A program made the translations under genes and the position numbers. A DNA stretch of 64,000 nt from CAVTJL01 sp963752325 (lineage in GTDB: Bacteria > Pseudomonadota > Alphaproteobacteria > Geminicoccales > Geminicoccaceae): NCBI GenBank assembly GCA_963752325.1, contig CAVVXU010000005.1, forward strand, positions 1 through 64,000, written 5' to 3'. A model generated the notes under the pieces. The model made no database searches. It was not told the origin of the DNA and worked only from the letters and a program-made list of their open reading frames with translations. Shown here piece by piece: positions 55,845 through 64,000 of the stretch (positions within the stretch are counted from its first letter, which is position 1; each line of letters opens with the position of its first letter).

Positions 55845-56264
55845 CTAGCCCTTGCCGTCTCCCTTGCTGGGACAAGGGTAAAGGCTCGTCAACACGATCA
55901 ACGTGATGGAGCCGACGCTAATCTCCTTGGTCGACTTGGCGAAGGCGGGCTGGGTCTGAATGTTATAGTCAATAAACTTGTCGACCAGGGATTGAACCGG
56001 CCCGGGCTCGAGGCCGTCGGAGCCCGGAGGCATGCAGAAGAGCGGTGCGCCCGCATGCGTCGCCGCCTCGTTCGCCTTGGTAAGAGCATCGACGACGCCC
56101 GCGAAATAGGCGAGGAGGACATCCTGCTGGTCCGCTCCCCCCGACCCGCGTGCATCCTTATAGGTCGCCACCGTCATGTCGGCGTAGGCTCGCGGCATGC
56201 CGGCCAGCAGCCCCATCGCCAAGCACAGCGCGACGGCGAGCGCCGTCCTGAGACGCCCCGTCAT
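55845..56264 (-). CDS. Small secreted Rap1a/Tai-like protein
   Basis: 139 aa from ATG 56264. Signal peptide LAVALCLAMGLLAGMPRAYA, then DVLLAYFAGVVDALTKANEA, PLFCMPPGSDGLEPGPVQSL, VDKFIDYNIQTQPAFAKSTK and VLTSLYPCPSK. The pattern 'YfaGVvdAl.....lFC.P.g...........v..yl..hP......s....v..al...fPC', with two cysteines likely forming a disulfide, resembles the Rap1a/Tai family. That family includes type VI secretion immunity proteins as well as uncharacterised periplasmic proteins. No type VI gene lies in the window. In the given sequence the frame runs on into the upstream gene without a stop (see next entry), but an own ATG and signal peptide argue for a separate protein. Confidence 0.6.
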   Translation of the reverse strand: MTGRLRTALAVALCLAMGLLAGMPRAYADMTVATYKDARGSGGADQQDVLLAYFAGVVDALTKANEAATHAGAPLFCMPPGSDGLEPGPVQSLVDKFIDYNIQTQPAFAKSTKEISVGSITLIVLTSLYPCPSKGDGKG

Positions 56265-56996
56265 GTGCCTTGCTCCGCCGCGCTTCGCCATGTTGTCGAA
56301 TTGAACGAGCAGGTCCGGGCTTGCCGCCAGCGCCAAGCGTGCCTCCTTCTCGAACTTGGCGCTCACAGCGAGCTGGACGAACGAGCTCGGGTCGCGCGTC
56401 ATTGCCTGCACGAAGTCATCGCTTGCGAGCAGCCGGGCAAAGTTGTCCAACGCATCCCAGTTCCTGATCGCGACATAGCTTCGCATCATCGCGATCTCGG
56501 GCATGAAGGGCCCGAAATCATACGCTGCCTGCAGCATCGCAACGGCGTTCCCGCTGTCGCCAAGTTCGGTATAGGCGAGGGCGATGTAGCCCCAGGCGTA
56601 AGGGTCGGCGGGCCGCTCGCGCAGCGACGTGCGAAAGTCCTTCACGGCCTCGAGAAGAAACCTCGCGCGGCTGATCGGGTCACCCGTCTGACGCGAGGCG
56701 CCGTAGAAGGTCAGCCCGAGCTCATAGTCCGTCGAGGGATCATCCAGCCACCGCTGCGCCGCCTGGCGGCTGCTGAGGATACGGCCCAGCGTGTCGGCCG
56801 AGAGGAACTGGCCCTGGTTCAGCAGATCGACACCCGGATCGCCCGGCAGCTTCGCAAGGCTCGAGCCGAGCCGCGGCACTGCGAGGACGAGAAGGCCGAC
56901 CGCCACAATCAAGGTCAGGAACGCACCCAACCGCTCTCGCAGCACAGTCGTAGCTCCCACCCCGAAACGACGATGGCCGCCCAGGAGGGCGGCCAT
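56262..56996 (-). CDS. Membrane-anchored TPR-like protein (in-frame with the Rap1a-like gene)
   Basis: About 244 residues from ATG 56996. One N-terminal membrane helix (LGAFLTLIVAVGLLVLAVPR) is followed by a helical region with tetratricopeptide character (YELGLTFYGASRQTGDPISR, ARFLLEAVKDFRTSLRERPA, DPYAWGYIALAYTELGDSGN, AVAMLQAAYDFGPFMPEIAM). It continues in frame into the next protein; in the next frame a TGA overlaps the downstream ATG (CACATGACG). A coupled ATGA pair disturbed by one indel is therefore likely, but a natural fusion is possible. Similar one-pass TPR proteins occur near polysaccharide export genes, with no role known. Confidence 0.55.
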
Positions 56997-57020
56997 CCCA
57001 CAATCGATAAGAGTATCAGC

Positions 57021-57840
57021 TCAGGCGGGGCTTGCCGAGTACTTGATCGTCTTCGTGACGTGTCTGCCGTAGAAGCCGTCCGTCACCGTGATACCCAGCT
57101 TGCCCAGCGACACCCCATTCGCAAGCGTGCCTGTCACGACCTGGTTCTTCGTGTCGATCACAAGGCGGTAGACCCCGTCCTTCACGCCGATTCCGGCGAT
57201 CGACAGGGTCTTGCCTTCGGATTGGAGAAGTTAGCGAAGATCTCGCTGAAGGGGATCGAGAAGCTCCAGATCGAGACATCTGTTGACGAAGTTTTGCCCA
57301 TGGAGCTTCAGGTAGTTCACATAGATCGGATTGCCGTTGACCGTCCTGCGTCGAGCCGTCAGCGAACTGCAGCACATAACTGAAATCACCATTCTTGCTC
57401 GGATCAATGAGCGAGAAGCTGATCGCGTTATTGGCGCCGACGCTGATCGACTTGACGTTCGTGCCGCCGAACACGCTGATGATGTGGGCGCCCGCCTTCA
57501 GGGGCTCGAAGGTGACATTGCCGTTCGCATCGAAGCCGGCGAGCAGCGTGCTATGCTCCAGCCACGAGGTCATCAGCCCCGAGGAGAGCTTGATCGTGCC
57601 CGAAAAGTCCGTGACGCCATAGGACTGGAGGGCCAGGTAGTTGGAGCCCGGGAGCCCGCCCGCCTGGCGCCTTGTGGGATCCGCCGCCGAGGTAGCGCTC
57701 GTGAGGAGCGTCGTCGTCGGAGATCGAAGCGAGCAGCGAGCTCGTCCTTGTACGCCACTGGTGGTAGTCAGCTCCGACGTCGTCTGGCCCGCTCGGTGGA
57801 GGAGAGTCCCGATGCTGTACTTCGTCAGCAACGCGCTCAT
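57021..57840 (-). CDS. Beta-rich protein of unknown function, frameshifted
   Basis: From ATG 57840 the protein runs ALLTKYSIGTLLHRAGQTTS, then PGSNYLALQSYGVTDFSGTI, HSTLLAGFDANGNVTFEPLK, AGAHIISVFGGTNVKSISVG and ISFSLIDPSKNGDFSYVLQF. After frame changes near 57345, 57280 and 57225 it continues NGNPIYVNYLKLHGQNFVN, FSIPFSEIFANFSNP and LSIAGIGVKDGVYRLVIDTK, and ends ITVTDGFYGRHVTKTIKYSA to TGA at 57021. It is rich in Gly, Ser, Thr and Asn with short beta strands, like secreted or surface proteins, yet it has no N-terminal signal peptide. It may use another export route, or the start may be wrong. No family recognised. A small signal-peptide protein lies just upstream. Confidence 0.5.
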
Positions 57841-57849
57841 CAGCGACCG

Positions 57850-58113
57850 TCACCGCTCTTCTCGGCGTGACGGGCCTGCCACCACGCGACCTGAAAGGTG
57901 TGACGCTCCATCGCGACTCAGGCCGCGCCAAGCCGACACGTCATAGCCCAGCTTGGCCGCCCACCAGGGGGGCCAGGACACCTTCACCACCGATGTGGCG
58001 TTGAGCTTCGCATGGCCCGCTGCGCTGAACACGCCAGCGTGGGCCGGGAGAGAAAACGCCGCTCCGGCTAACGCCAAGCCGGCGGCCACGACCAACACCG
58101 CGCTACCCCGCAT
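57850..58113 (-). CDS. Small secreted protein of unknown function
   Basis: 87 aa from ATG 58113. A strong signal peptide (AVLVVAAGLALAGAAFSLPA, cleavage after HA) is followed by GVFSAAGHAKLNATSVVKVS and a Trp/Lys-rich stretch (WPPWWAAKLGYDVSAWRG). The C-terminus is arginine-rich and may be the product of an indel. It is 10 bases upstream of the beta-rich protein and probably co-transcribed. No family recognised. Confidence 0.45.
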   Translation of the reverse strand: MRGSAVLVVAAGLALAGAAFSLPAHAGVFSAAGHAKLNATSVVKVSWPPWWAAKLGYDVSAWRGLSRDGASHLSGRVVAGPSRREER

Positions 58114-58343
58114 GAGACCTCTCCAAATCACTTCATCTGAAACGCGACACCTACAATCCGCGGTGACCCTACCCGCGGTCCTGGGAGCGTTCAAGGAGAA
58201 TGTTAACCAAATGCCAATGTTTTCCGCTGCGTTGCACCATTGGTTGATCCAGCCGAGACCGGGGCACCTAAGCCGCTGGCTTAGCTGGCACGATCAGCGA
58301 TGCCGCGGTGGCCAATCGGCATGCGCGCGGGAGCGCGGGTGCG

Positions 58344-59328
58344 TCAAGGAACCAGTACCGCGGCACCCTGGAGACGCCCTTCACGCAGGTCACCCAGCGC
58401 CTCGTTTGCCTGATCGAGCGCGTAGCTGCGCGTGGTGGTGCGAACCGGGATGCTCGGCGCCAGGGCCAGAAAGGCATCGCCGTCGGCACGGGTCAGGTTG
58501 GCGACCGACGCGATCGAGCGCTCCTGCCAGAGCAGCCGATAGGGAAAGCTTGGGATGTCGCTCATGTGGATGCCGCCCAGCACGAGCCGTCCCCCTTTGG
58601 CGAGTGTCGACAGCGCGGCAGGCACGAGGGCGCCCACCGGAGCGAAGACAAGCGCCGCATCGAGCTCGGTGGGCGGCCGCTCCGTGGATCCGCCTGCCCA
58701 CTCCACGCCGAGGTCCAGGGCGAAGCGCTGCGCGTCGACGTCGCCCGGACGGGTGAAGGCAAAGATCCGCCGGCCCTGGTACCGCGCCACCTGCGCCACG
58801 ATGTGCGCAGCCGCGCCGAATCCGTAGATGCCGAGCCGCTCGGCCGGGCCGGCCATCACGAGGCTGCGGTAGCCGATGAGGCCGGCGCAGAGAAGCGGGG
58901 CTGCCGCGACGTCGTCGAGCGGGCCCGGCAAGGCGGAAGCAGTAGGCAGCATCGGCGACGGTGAGCTCGGCAAAGCCGCCGTCGATCGTGTAGCCGGTAA
59001 AGCCAGGATCGTCGCAGAGGTTCTCGCGGTGGGAACGACAATAGGAGCACACGCCGCAGGTATGGCCCAACCACGGCACACCGACGCGCTCGCCCGCCCG
59101 AAAGCCTTCGACCCCTTCGCCGAGCGCCAGCACCTCGCCTACGATCTCGTGCCCGGGGACGATGGGCAGCTTCGGATGCGGCAGCTCGCCGTCTACGACG
59201 TGAAGATCAGTTCGACAGACGCCGCAGGCCCTGACGCGGACAAGGATCTGGCGGGGCCCCGGCCGCGGATCGGGAAGCTCCGCAAGGCGCAGCGGCCTGC
59301 CGGGCTGATCGAGAACCATGGCCCTCAT
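58344..59328 (-). CDS. Zinc-dependent alcohol dehydrogenase family protein, one frameshift
   Basis: Medium-chain dehydrogenase. MVLDQPGRPLRLAELPDPRP, RVRACGVCRTDLHVVDGELP, HPKLPIVPGHEIVGEVLALG, GHTCGVCSYCRSHRENLCDD (zinc cysteines) and ENLCDDPGFTGYTIDGGFAE are visible. After one extra T near 58935 come PLLCAGLIGYRSLVMAGPAE, RLGIYGFGAAAHIVAQVARY and GRRIFAFTRPGDVDAQRFAL. The 'CAG.iGYRsL...g' block is characteristic of a group of bacterial broad-range alcohol dehydrogenases of the AdhP/YdjJ sort. Without the extra base it is 327 aa. No substrate can be named. Confidence 0.85.
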
Positions 59329-59429
59329 CGAGGCTCTCCCGTGGCTTCGGAAACCATGTCATGGTCGCCTGAGATGATGCCATCAGGCATCATGCCGCGA
59401 CCACCCATCCCGCCCCGTGACGGCCGACG

Positions 59430-59645
59430 ATGACACTCCCCTGGACGCTTGTCATGCTGGCCGCGGGCGCAGCGCTCAGCGCCTTCTGCCTCTGGCAGAT
59501 CGAGCGGCCCCGCCCGCTCGGCGAGGCCCGGGTCTTTCCGGCACCGCTGCTCCTGGGCGTGGGCCTTTTGCTGGTGCTTGTCGCGCTCGGGCACCTTCTT
59601 GGTCTCGAGACGGGCATCAAGCTCGGCCCCCGCGCGCATCTGTGA
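59430..59645 (+). CDS. Small two-helix membrane protein
   Basis: 71 aa, intact. Two membrane helices (LVMLAAGAALSAFCLWQIE and LLLGVGLLLVLVALGHLLGL) joined by a Pro/Arg loop (RPRPLGEARVFPAP); ends GIKLGPRAHL. Many bacteria carry such small proteins with 'R....G......P...l...g......a..HL....tG', with no known role. It is divergent from the dehydrogenase at 59328 and convergent with the one ending at 59701. Confidence 0.6.
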   Translation: MTLPWTLVMLAAGAALSAFCLWQIERPRPLGEARVFPAPLLLGVGLLLVLVALGHLLGLETGIKLGPRAHL

Positions 59646-59700
59646 GACAGGCGTCTCTCCTCGCGGCTCCAGCGCCGGCCCACGCGCTCCGCTCGATCCT

Positions 59701-60855
59701 TCAGCCGACGCAGAGCTCCGCATCCGGCACGATCGTGGCCTTGACCGCGCGCATCTCCGTGGCAGCAGCGATGGCATCGGCGACACCGGCCTCGGTGAAC
59801 GGAAAGAGCGTCTGCATCGAGCGCCACGGATAGCGGTCCCGCGCCTTGTCCAGCATCCGCACCCCGAGCGGCAGGTCGTTCGCGGTGAACGCCCATGAGC
59901 CCAGGACGTTGATGTCCTTTGTGCAGATGCGATGCCAGCTCGTCATGATCGAGCCGGCATCGGTGAACTGACCCATCTCCACATAGGTGCCGCCGTCCCT
60001 CAGGAACTCGATGCCCTCGGGCCCAGCCGAGGGGTGCCCCGAGCAGTCCATGACGAGGTCGGCGCCATAGCCGCCGACGATGCCGCGCACGGCCTGTATC
60101 CGCGCCTCGGGCGTCGTGTGCTCGGTGATGTCGACGGTGGCCTCGGCGCCGAACGCCCGGGCCAGCTTCAGCCGCGGCTCCTCAGGCGCGCCCACCGCGA
60201 TCACGCGCGCGGCCCCCATCTCCTGCGCGGCGGCCACCGCCAGGATGCCGATGGGGCCGGTGCCCTGGATCACGACGGTAGCGCCCCAGGGAAAGCCGCC
60301 CGCCTTCTTGGCACGCTCGAAGCCGCGGATGCAGGAGGTGAGCGGCTCGGAGAGCGAGCCCAGCAACAAGGGCATGTCGTCCGGCAGCTTGTAGATCTTG
60401 GTGCCGGGCAGCATGTCGAGATCGACATAGACCATCTCGGCCCAGCCGCCCCATAGGTGCGGCGCCTTCTCGAAGCCCAGATAACGGCCGTAATAGACCG
60501 GCGTCAGGCACTTGTTGGCCTGATCGGGGTAACGCCGGCACCAGTCGCACTGGCCGCAGGGCATCAGGGGCGGCAGCATGATCCGGGAGCCGAGCTCGAG
60601 CTTCTGGCCTGTCCAGTCCGTCTCGAGCTCTGCGCCCTTCTCGACGATGACGCCCGCAAGCTCGTGACCGAGCGTGAAGGGCCAGGGCAAAGGCTTGGGC
60701 CAATGGCCCTTCAGGATATGGAGGTCCGTCCCGCAGACGCCACAGCAGCCGATGGCGATGAGCGCGGCCTTGGCCGGGACAGCCGGGCGCGGAACCGTAC
60801 GGATGGCCGGCGCGCTCCCCGGGCCGGCGAACGTTGCAACGCGTATCTCGCTCAA
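59701..60855 (-). CDS. Zinc-binding alcohol dehydrogenase
   Basis: 384 aa, intact. Start at TTG 60855 because GGGAGG lies seven bases before it and family homology begins with EIRVATFAGPGSAPAIRTVP. Catalytic domain: IAIGCCGVCGTDLHILKGHW, PWPFTLGHELAGVIVEKGAE, CGQCDWCRRYPDQANKC. NAD domain: ATVVIQGTGPIGILAVAAAQ, GYGADLVMDCSGHPSAGPEG. The GYLGFEKAPHLWGGWAEM-like loop (RYLGFEKAPHLWGGWAEMVY) and the closing region SWHRICTKDINVLGSWAFTA are features of a distinct group of large zinc dehydrogenases of uncertain substrate. Stands alone between convergent and divergent neighbours. Confidence 0.85.
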   Translation of the reverse strand: MSEIRVATFAGPGSAPAIRTVPRPAVPAKAALIAIGCCGVCGTDLHILKGHWPKPLPWPFTLGHELAGVIVEKGAELETDWTGQKLELGSRIMLPPLMPCGQCDWCRRYPDQANKCLTPVYYGRYLGFEKAPHLWGGWAEMVYVDLDMLPGTKIYKLPDDMPLLLGSLSEPLTSCIRGFERAKKAGGFPWGATVVIQGTGPIGILAVAAAQEMGAARVIAVGAPEEPRLKLARAFGAEATVDITEHTTPEARIQAVRGIVGGYGADLVMDCSGHPSAGPEGIEFLRDGGTYVEMGQFTDAGSIMTSWHRICTKDINVLGSWAFTANDLPLGVRMLDKARDRYPWRSMQTLFPFTEAGVADAIAAATEMRAVKATIVPDAELCVG

Positions 60856-61094
60856 GATGGCCTCCCTCGTGACAGGCCCGCTATTGTGAGGAACTGGCCG
60901 CACCGTCTCAATGTCCAAGCGCATGCACCGTCCAGTGGACGGGTCCGGCTGCCGGTGAGGCCTCGGCCTCAAGGCGATCGCGAGCATGGGGCCCGGCGGG
61001 AGCACGCCGGCAGATGCGCCGTCGATTGATCCCGATCAATGTTGCGGGCCCGTGGCCATGCTCGACTGTCCGCTGCAGCAGTGGGAGAGGGCAG

Positions 61095-61449
61095 ATGGGC
61101 AAGGTCGCCGCGGGCGCGGGTGATTCTCTGGATCGACGGATCTGGGCGCTCGGCGTCGAGCGGACGAGCGTTCCCTGCCGACGGGAAGGGGTTCAGGTGC
61201 ACCTCGAACTCGATGATGCGCTACTACGGGCTGAGCTCGAGCCGCACACGCGCCGACGCCGTGCTGGAGATGCTCGTCGCCGAGACGCGCTGCACGGTGT
61301 GCAAGGAAGCCGGCCGCTGCCGCCGGTTCCTGACAGGGGTGGAGCCGGGCGACGTCCCGGGCGCGTTCTGCCCCAACGCTGATCTCTTCGCCGAGCTGCT
61401 TTTCGGCGAGTTGCACCACAAGGCCGGCCCCGGCACCTCCACCTGCTAG
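61095..61449 (+). CDS. Small cysteine-rich protein, DUF6455-like, probably one frameshift
   Basis: GGGAGAGGGC precedes ATG 61095. The N-terminal part reads SLDRRIWALG and the frame then changes near 61180. The C-terminal half, MMRYYGLSSSRTRADAVLEM, LVAETRCTVCKEAGRCRRFL and GAFCPNADLFAELL, has the CxxC-x5-C...C pattern of the DUF6455 family of small alphaproteobacterial proteins. The cysteines might bind a metal. A longer frame starting at 61039 is possible but has no ribosome site. Confidence 0.5.
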
Positions 61450-61617
61450 GCCCGGCACAGCTTCCGCGCGAGCCCGCTTATCCTTTATCTTCGCGAGCCC
61501 GGCATGCTAGGGCCTGCCCGAGTGGGCGACACGGTGCGTCGTCGCGATGGCGTGGCCGTGACTGGGGCAGCCCGGTGAAGTGACCGGGCAGGCCGGTCCT
61601 GCGGGACAGGATGGCGG

Positions 61618-63094
61618 ATGACGGACCCGCAGGGCAGGCTGGCCAACTCTGGCATATCGACGGTCCTGTTTGCCATTGGCTGTCAGCTCATGCTGCTGGC
61701 GGTTGCCATGCTGCCGTCGATGGCGATCGACTATCTGGGGGGCAGCCCCGACTGGACGGGATTCCTCGCCGCCGCCGCGATCACCTTTCTCACGGGCTCG
61801 CTTCTCGTGCTGGCGACGCGGGGCACGACCGAGCCTATGCCTCTCAAGGCCGCCTTCGCCCTCACCACGCTGAGCTGGGTCGCGACCTCTTACTTCGGCG
61901 CCATCCCGTTCCAGCTCGGCCCCTTCCATCTCAGCCTCCCCGATGCCGTATTCGAATCGATCTCGGGGCTCACCACCACCGGCTCGACCGTGATCACCGG
62001 GCTGGATACGGCTCCCCCGGGGCTGCTTCTCTGGCGCTCATCGCTGCAATGGCTGGGAGGCATCGGCATCATCGTCACGGCCCTCGTGATGCTGCCCTTC
62101 CTCCGGGTCGGCGGCATGCAGCTCTTTCGCACCGAGTCGTCCGACCGCTCCGAGAAGCTGCTGCCGAGCATGACCTCCCTCGTCCGGCAGATCGTCGGCG
62201 TCTACGTCATCTTGACCCTGGCCTGCGCCATCCTGCTGACAATGGTTGGCTTCACCCCCTTCGAGGCGATCAACCACGCCTTCACCACGCTGGCCACGGG
62301 CGGCTTCTCGACACGCAATTCGTCGGTCGGCGGGTTCGACAATCCCGCCGCCGAATGGATCATCATCGTCTTCATGGCAGCGGCGGCCCTGCCCTTCATG
62401 CGCTATGTGGCCGTGCTCAACGGCCGGCCCGGGCTCCTGCTGCGGGACAGCCAGGTGCGGACCTTCTTCGGCGTTCTCGGCGTCTCGATCCTGGCGCTGA
62501 CCGCCTGGCTGGCCATCGGCCTCGGCCGTCCCTGGCTCGAAGTCGCTCCGTGCCGCCGCGTTCAACGCCACCTCGGTCATGACCACGACCGGATTCGCGA
62601 GCGAGGACTATACGCTCTGGGGTGCCGGGGCGATCGCCTTCTTCCTCGCCCTCTCGATCGTCGGCGGATGCACAGGCTCCACCGCCGGCGGCATCAAGAT
62701 GTTCCGCTTCGAGATCCTATGGACCTCGGCCCGCCTCTATGTGATGAGCCTGTTCCTGCCCAATAGGGTCTCCCGGCCACGCTACGCCGGGCGCCCGGTG
62801 GACACCGAGATCATCGTCGCGGTCCTGAGCTTCGTCTTCTTCTTCATGGGCACCTGGGGCATCACCACGGTCGTGATGGGTGCGCTCGGCGCCGACCTCG
62901 TGACCGCGGTCTCGGCCTCGGCGACGGCGCTCGCCAATGTCGGGCCGGGGCTGGGACAGCTCGTCGGCCCTGCAGGCAATTTCCGGCCGCTGACGGATCC
63001 GATGAAGTGGGTGTTGAGCACGGCCATGTTGCTAGGCCGCCTGGAGTTTTTCACGGTCCTGGTCCTGCTGCACCCGGACTTTTGGCGGCGCTGA
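61618..63094 (+). CDS. trkH: TrkH-type potassium uptake protein, one frameshift
   Basis: Translocating subunit of the Trk K+ system; works with TrkA, which is not in the window. Four pore-loop motifs are visible: GLTTTGSTVITGLD, AFTTLATGGFSTRNSSVGGF, VMTTTGFASEDYTLWGAGA and ALANVGPGLGQLVGPAGNF, plus SLQWLGGIGIIVTALVMLPF and GGCTGSTAGGIKMFRFEIL. One extra C near 62544 (GGCTCGAAGTCG) shifts the frame; without it the protein is 491 aa, the normal TrkH size, with ten or more helices. It is followed 12 bases later by a PAP2-type phosphatase gene. Confidence 0.92.
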
Positions 63095-63106
63095 CGAGGC
63101 ACCTGC

Positions 63107-63866
63107 ATGACCGGCAAGACCGAGCCCGACCAAACCACCGGCAAAGGCCTGCGGAAATCGGCGTCCCATCTGCTGTCGGCCGCCCAGGGCGAGCTGCGGT
63201 CGCTGGTGCTGCTGGCCATCGTGGCGGCATGCATGCTCGGCTTCGCAGGGCTGGCCGGCGCTATCCGTCACGACAGCTACCATGAGCTCGATCGCGCCGT
63301 GCTGCTGGCCCTGCGCGAGCCTGGTGACCCGAGCGAGCCGATCGGCCCGGCCTGGGTCGAGAAGGCGGCCCTCGACATCACCGCGCTCGGCGGCGTCGCC
63401 GTTCTGGCGCTGATCACGCTCATCGTCATCGGCTACCTGCTGCTCGCCGGCGCTCGCCGCCAGGCGCTGCTGGTGGCGCTCGCATCGGGCGGCGGGGCGG
63501 CGATGCTGTGGCCTTCTCAAGAGCGGCTTCGACCGGCCGAGGCCCGACCTCGTGCCGCATCTGGTTCAGGCCGCCAGCTCGAGCTTCCCGAGCGGCCATG
63601 CCATGGCATCGGCGATGATCTATCTCACCCTGGGGACGCTATTGGCCAGGATTCAGGACCGCCGGCGGCTCAGGCTCTACGTTCCGTCGGTTGCCGTGGT
63701 CATCACCGTGCTGGTCGGCATGACCCGCGTCTATCTCGGAGTCCACTGGCCAACGGACGTCGTCGCCGGCTGGCTCGCCGGCGCCACATGGGCGCTGCTG
63801 TGCTGGCTGGTGCTGGACTGGCTCGCGCCCGAGCGTCCGCCCGTCAGCGGCCACCCGACACGTTGA
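63107..63866 (+). CDS. PAP2-family membrane phosphatase, one frameshift
   Basis: A lipid- or undecaprenyl-pyrophosphate-type phosphatase with about six helices. The three active-site blocks are present: KSGFDRPRP (K-x6-RP form), SSFPSGHAMASAMIYLTLGT (PSGH) and RVYLGVHWPTDVVAGWLAGA (R-x5-H-x3-D). One extra C near 63513 (GTGGCCTTCTC) hides the first block; removal gives 252 aa. The lead-in DSYHELDRAVLLALREPGDP is the usual periplasmic loop of this group. Its last 23 bases overlap the convergent SDR gene. Confidence 0.9.
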
Positions 63867-64000
63867 AGACGGTGCCGGTGACGTAGGCGGCCTTGTCGGA
63901 CATCAGCCAGACCACCGCCTCGGCTACCTCCTCGGCCGTGCCGGCGCGGCCGATCGGCACCGTCGATCCGAAGCGGGCGATGCGGTTCTCGATGCCGGTG
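63844..64000 (-). CDS. Short-chain dehydrogenase, C-terminal end (5' part outside window)
   Basis: The minus strand reads IGRAGTAEEVAEAVVWLMSD, KAAYVTGTVFNVSGGR and then TGA at 63844. 'P.GR.g..eEvA.av.wL.SD.a.yvTG....v.GGr' is the classical C-terminus of SDR oxidoreductases such as 3-oxoacyl-ACP reductase and glucose dehydrogenase relatives. The catalytic part lies beyond the window, so the substrate cannot be judged. Confidence 0.88.
   Translation of the reverse strand, partial: TGIENRIARFGSTVPIGRAGTAEEVAEAVVWLMSDKAAYVTGTVFNVSGGR

Overview
The window is high-GC bacterial DNA, most likely from an alphaproteobacterium. Pointers are a hbd-etfA-etfB-pduO-HIG1-like neighbourhood, a CyoABCD-type quinol oxidase, and a DksA whose zinc finger has lost most of its cysteines. 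A Rhodospirillales/Geminicoccales-like source is a guess. No rRNA, tRNA, CRISPR array or insertion sequence was recognised.

Layout. (1) 1-14.2 kb is a surface-polysaccharide island: a UDP-sulfoquinovose-synthase-like fragment, sugar epimerases, two GT4 glycosyltransferases, a sulfotransferase, an acyltransferase, a Wzx-like flippase, a pectate-lyase-fold protein, a Wzy-like polymerase, a GDP-mannose-3,5-epimerase-like protein, UDP-glucuronate decarboxylase and the initiating sugar-phosphate transferase. The first ~9.3 kb looks less GC-rich than the rest. (2) 14.2-15.0 kb is a non-coding patch with REP-like repeats. (3) 15-22.7 kb holds fliP and fliO on the minus strand, then moeB, dksA and an unusual pair on the plus strand: a one-pass membrane protein and a 1142-aa TPR protein carrying one complete and one degenerate copy of the FlhA cytosolic domain. 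(4) 22.7-32.1 kb carries hydroxyacyl-CoA dehydrogenase, ETF, cobalamin adenosyltransferase, a HIG1-like protein, cyoABCD and a GH15 glycosidase. (5) 32.1-39.5 kb holds an SDR, a GMC oxidoreductase with its small subunit, an internally duplicated membrane protein, a TPP enzyme and an HD hydrolase. (6) 40-52.3 kb is a sulfatase locus: formylglycine-generating enzyme, a Crp-like regulator, a sulfatase remnant, two Tat-exported sulfatases, outer-membrane-type proteins and two DUF1254 proteins. (7) 52.5-64 kb contains a membrane protein, three zinc dehydrogenases, another Crp-like regulator, small secreted proteins, TrkH, a PAP2 phosphatase and the end of an SDR.

Many genes are broken by one or a few frameshifts although the protein continues in another frame with conserved family motifs. 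In several genes removing a single extra base (usually C or G) restores an open frame of the expected length. I therefore read most of these as consensus errors, not pseudogenes, and give the full span of each gene with approximate breakpoints.

Two themes link the genes. Sulfur and sugar chemistry recurs (sulfoquinovose synthase, sulfotransferase, FGE, sulfatases). The other theme is the FlhA-like soluble protein near flagellar genes, which I consider the most unusual item.
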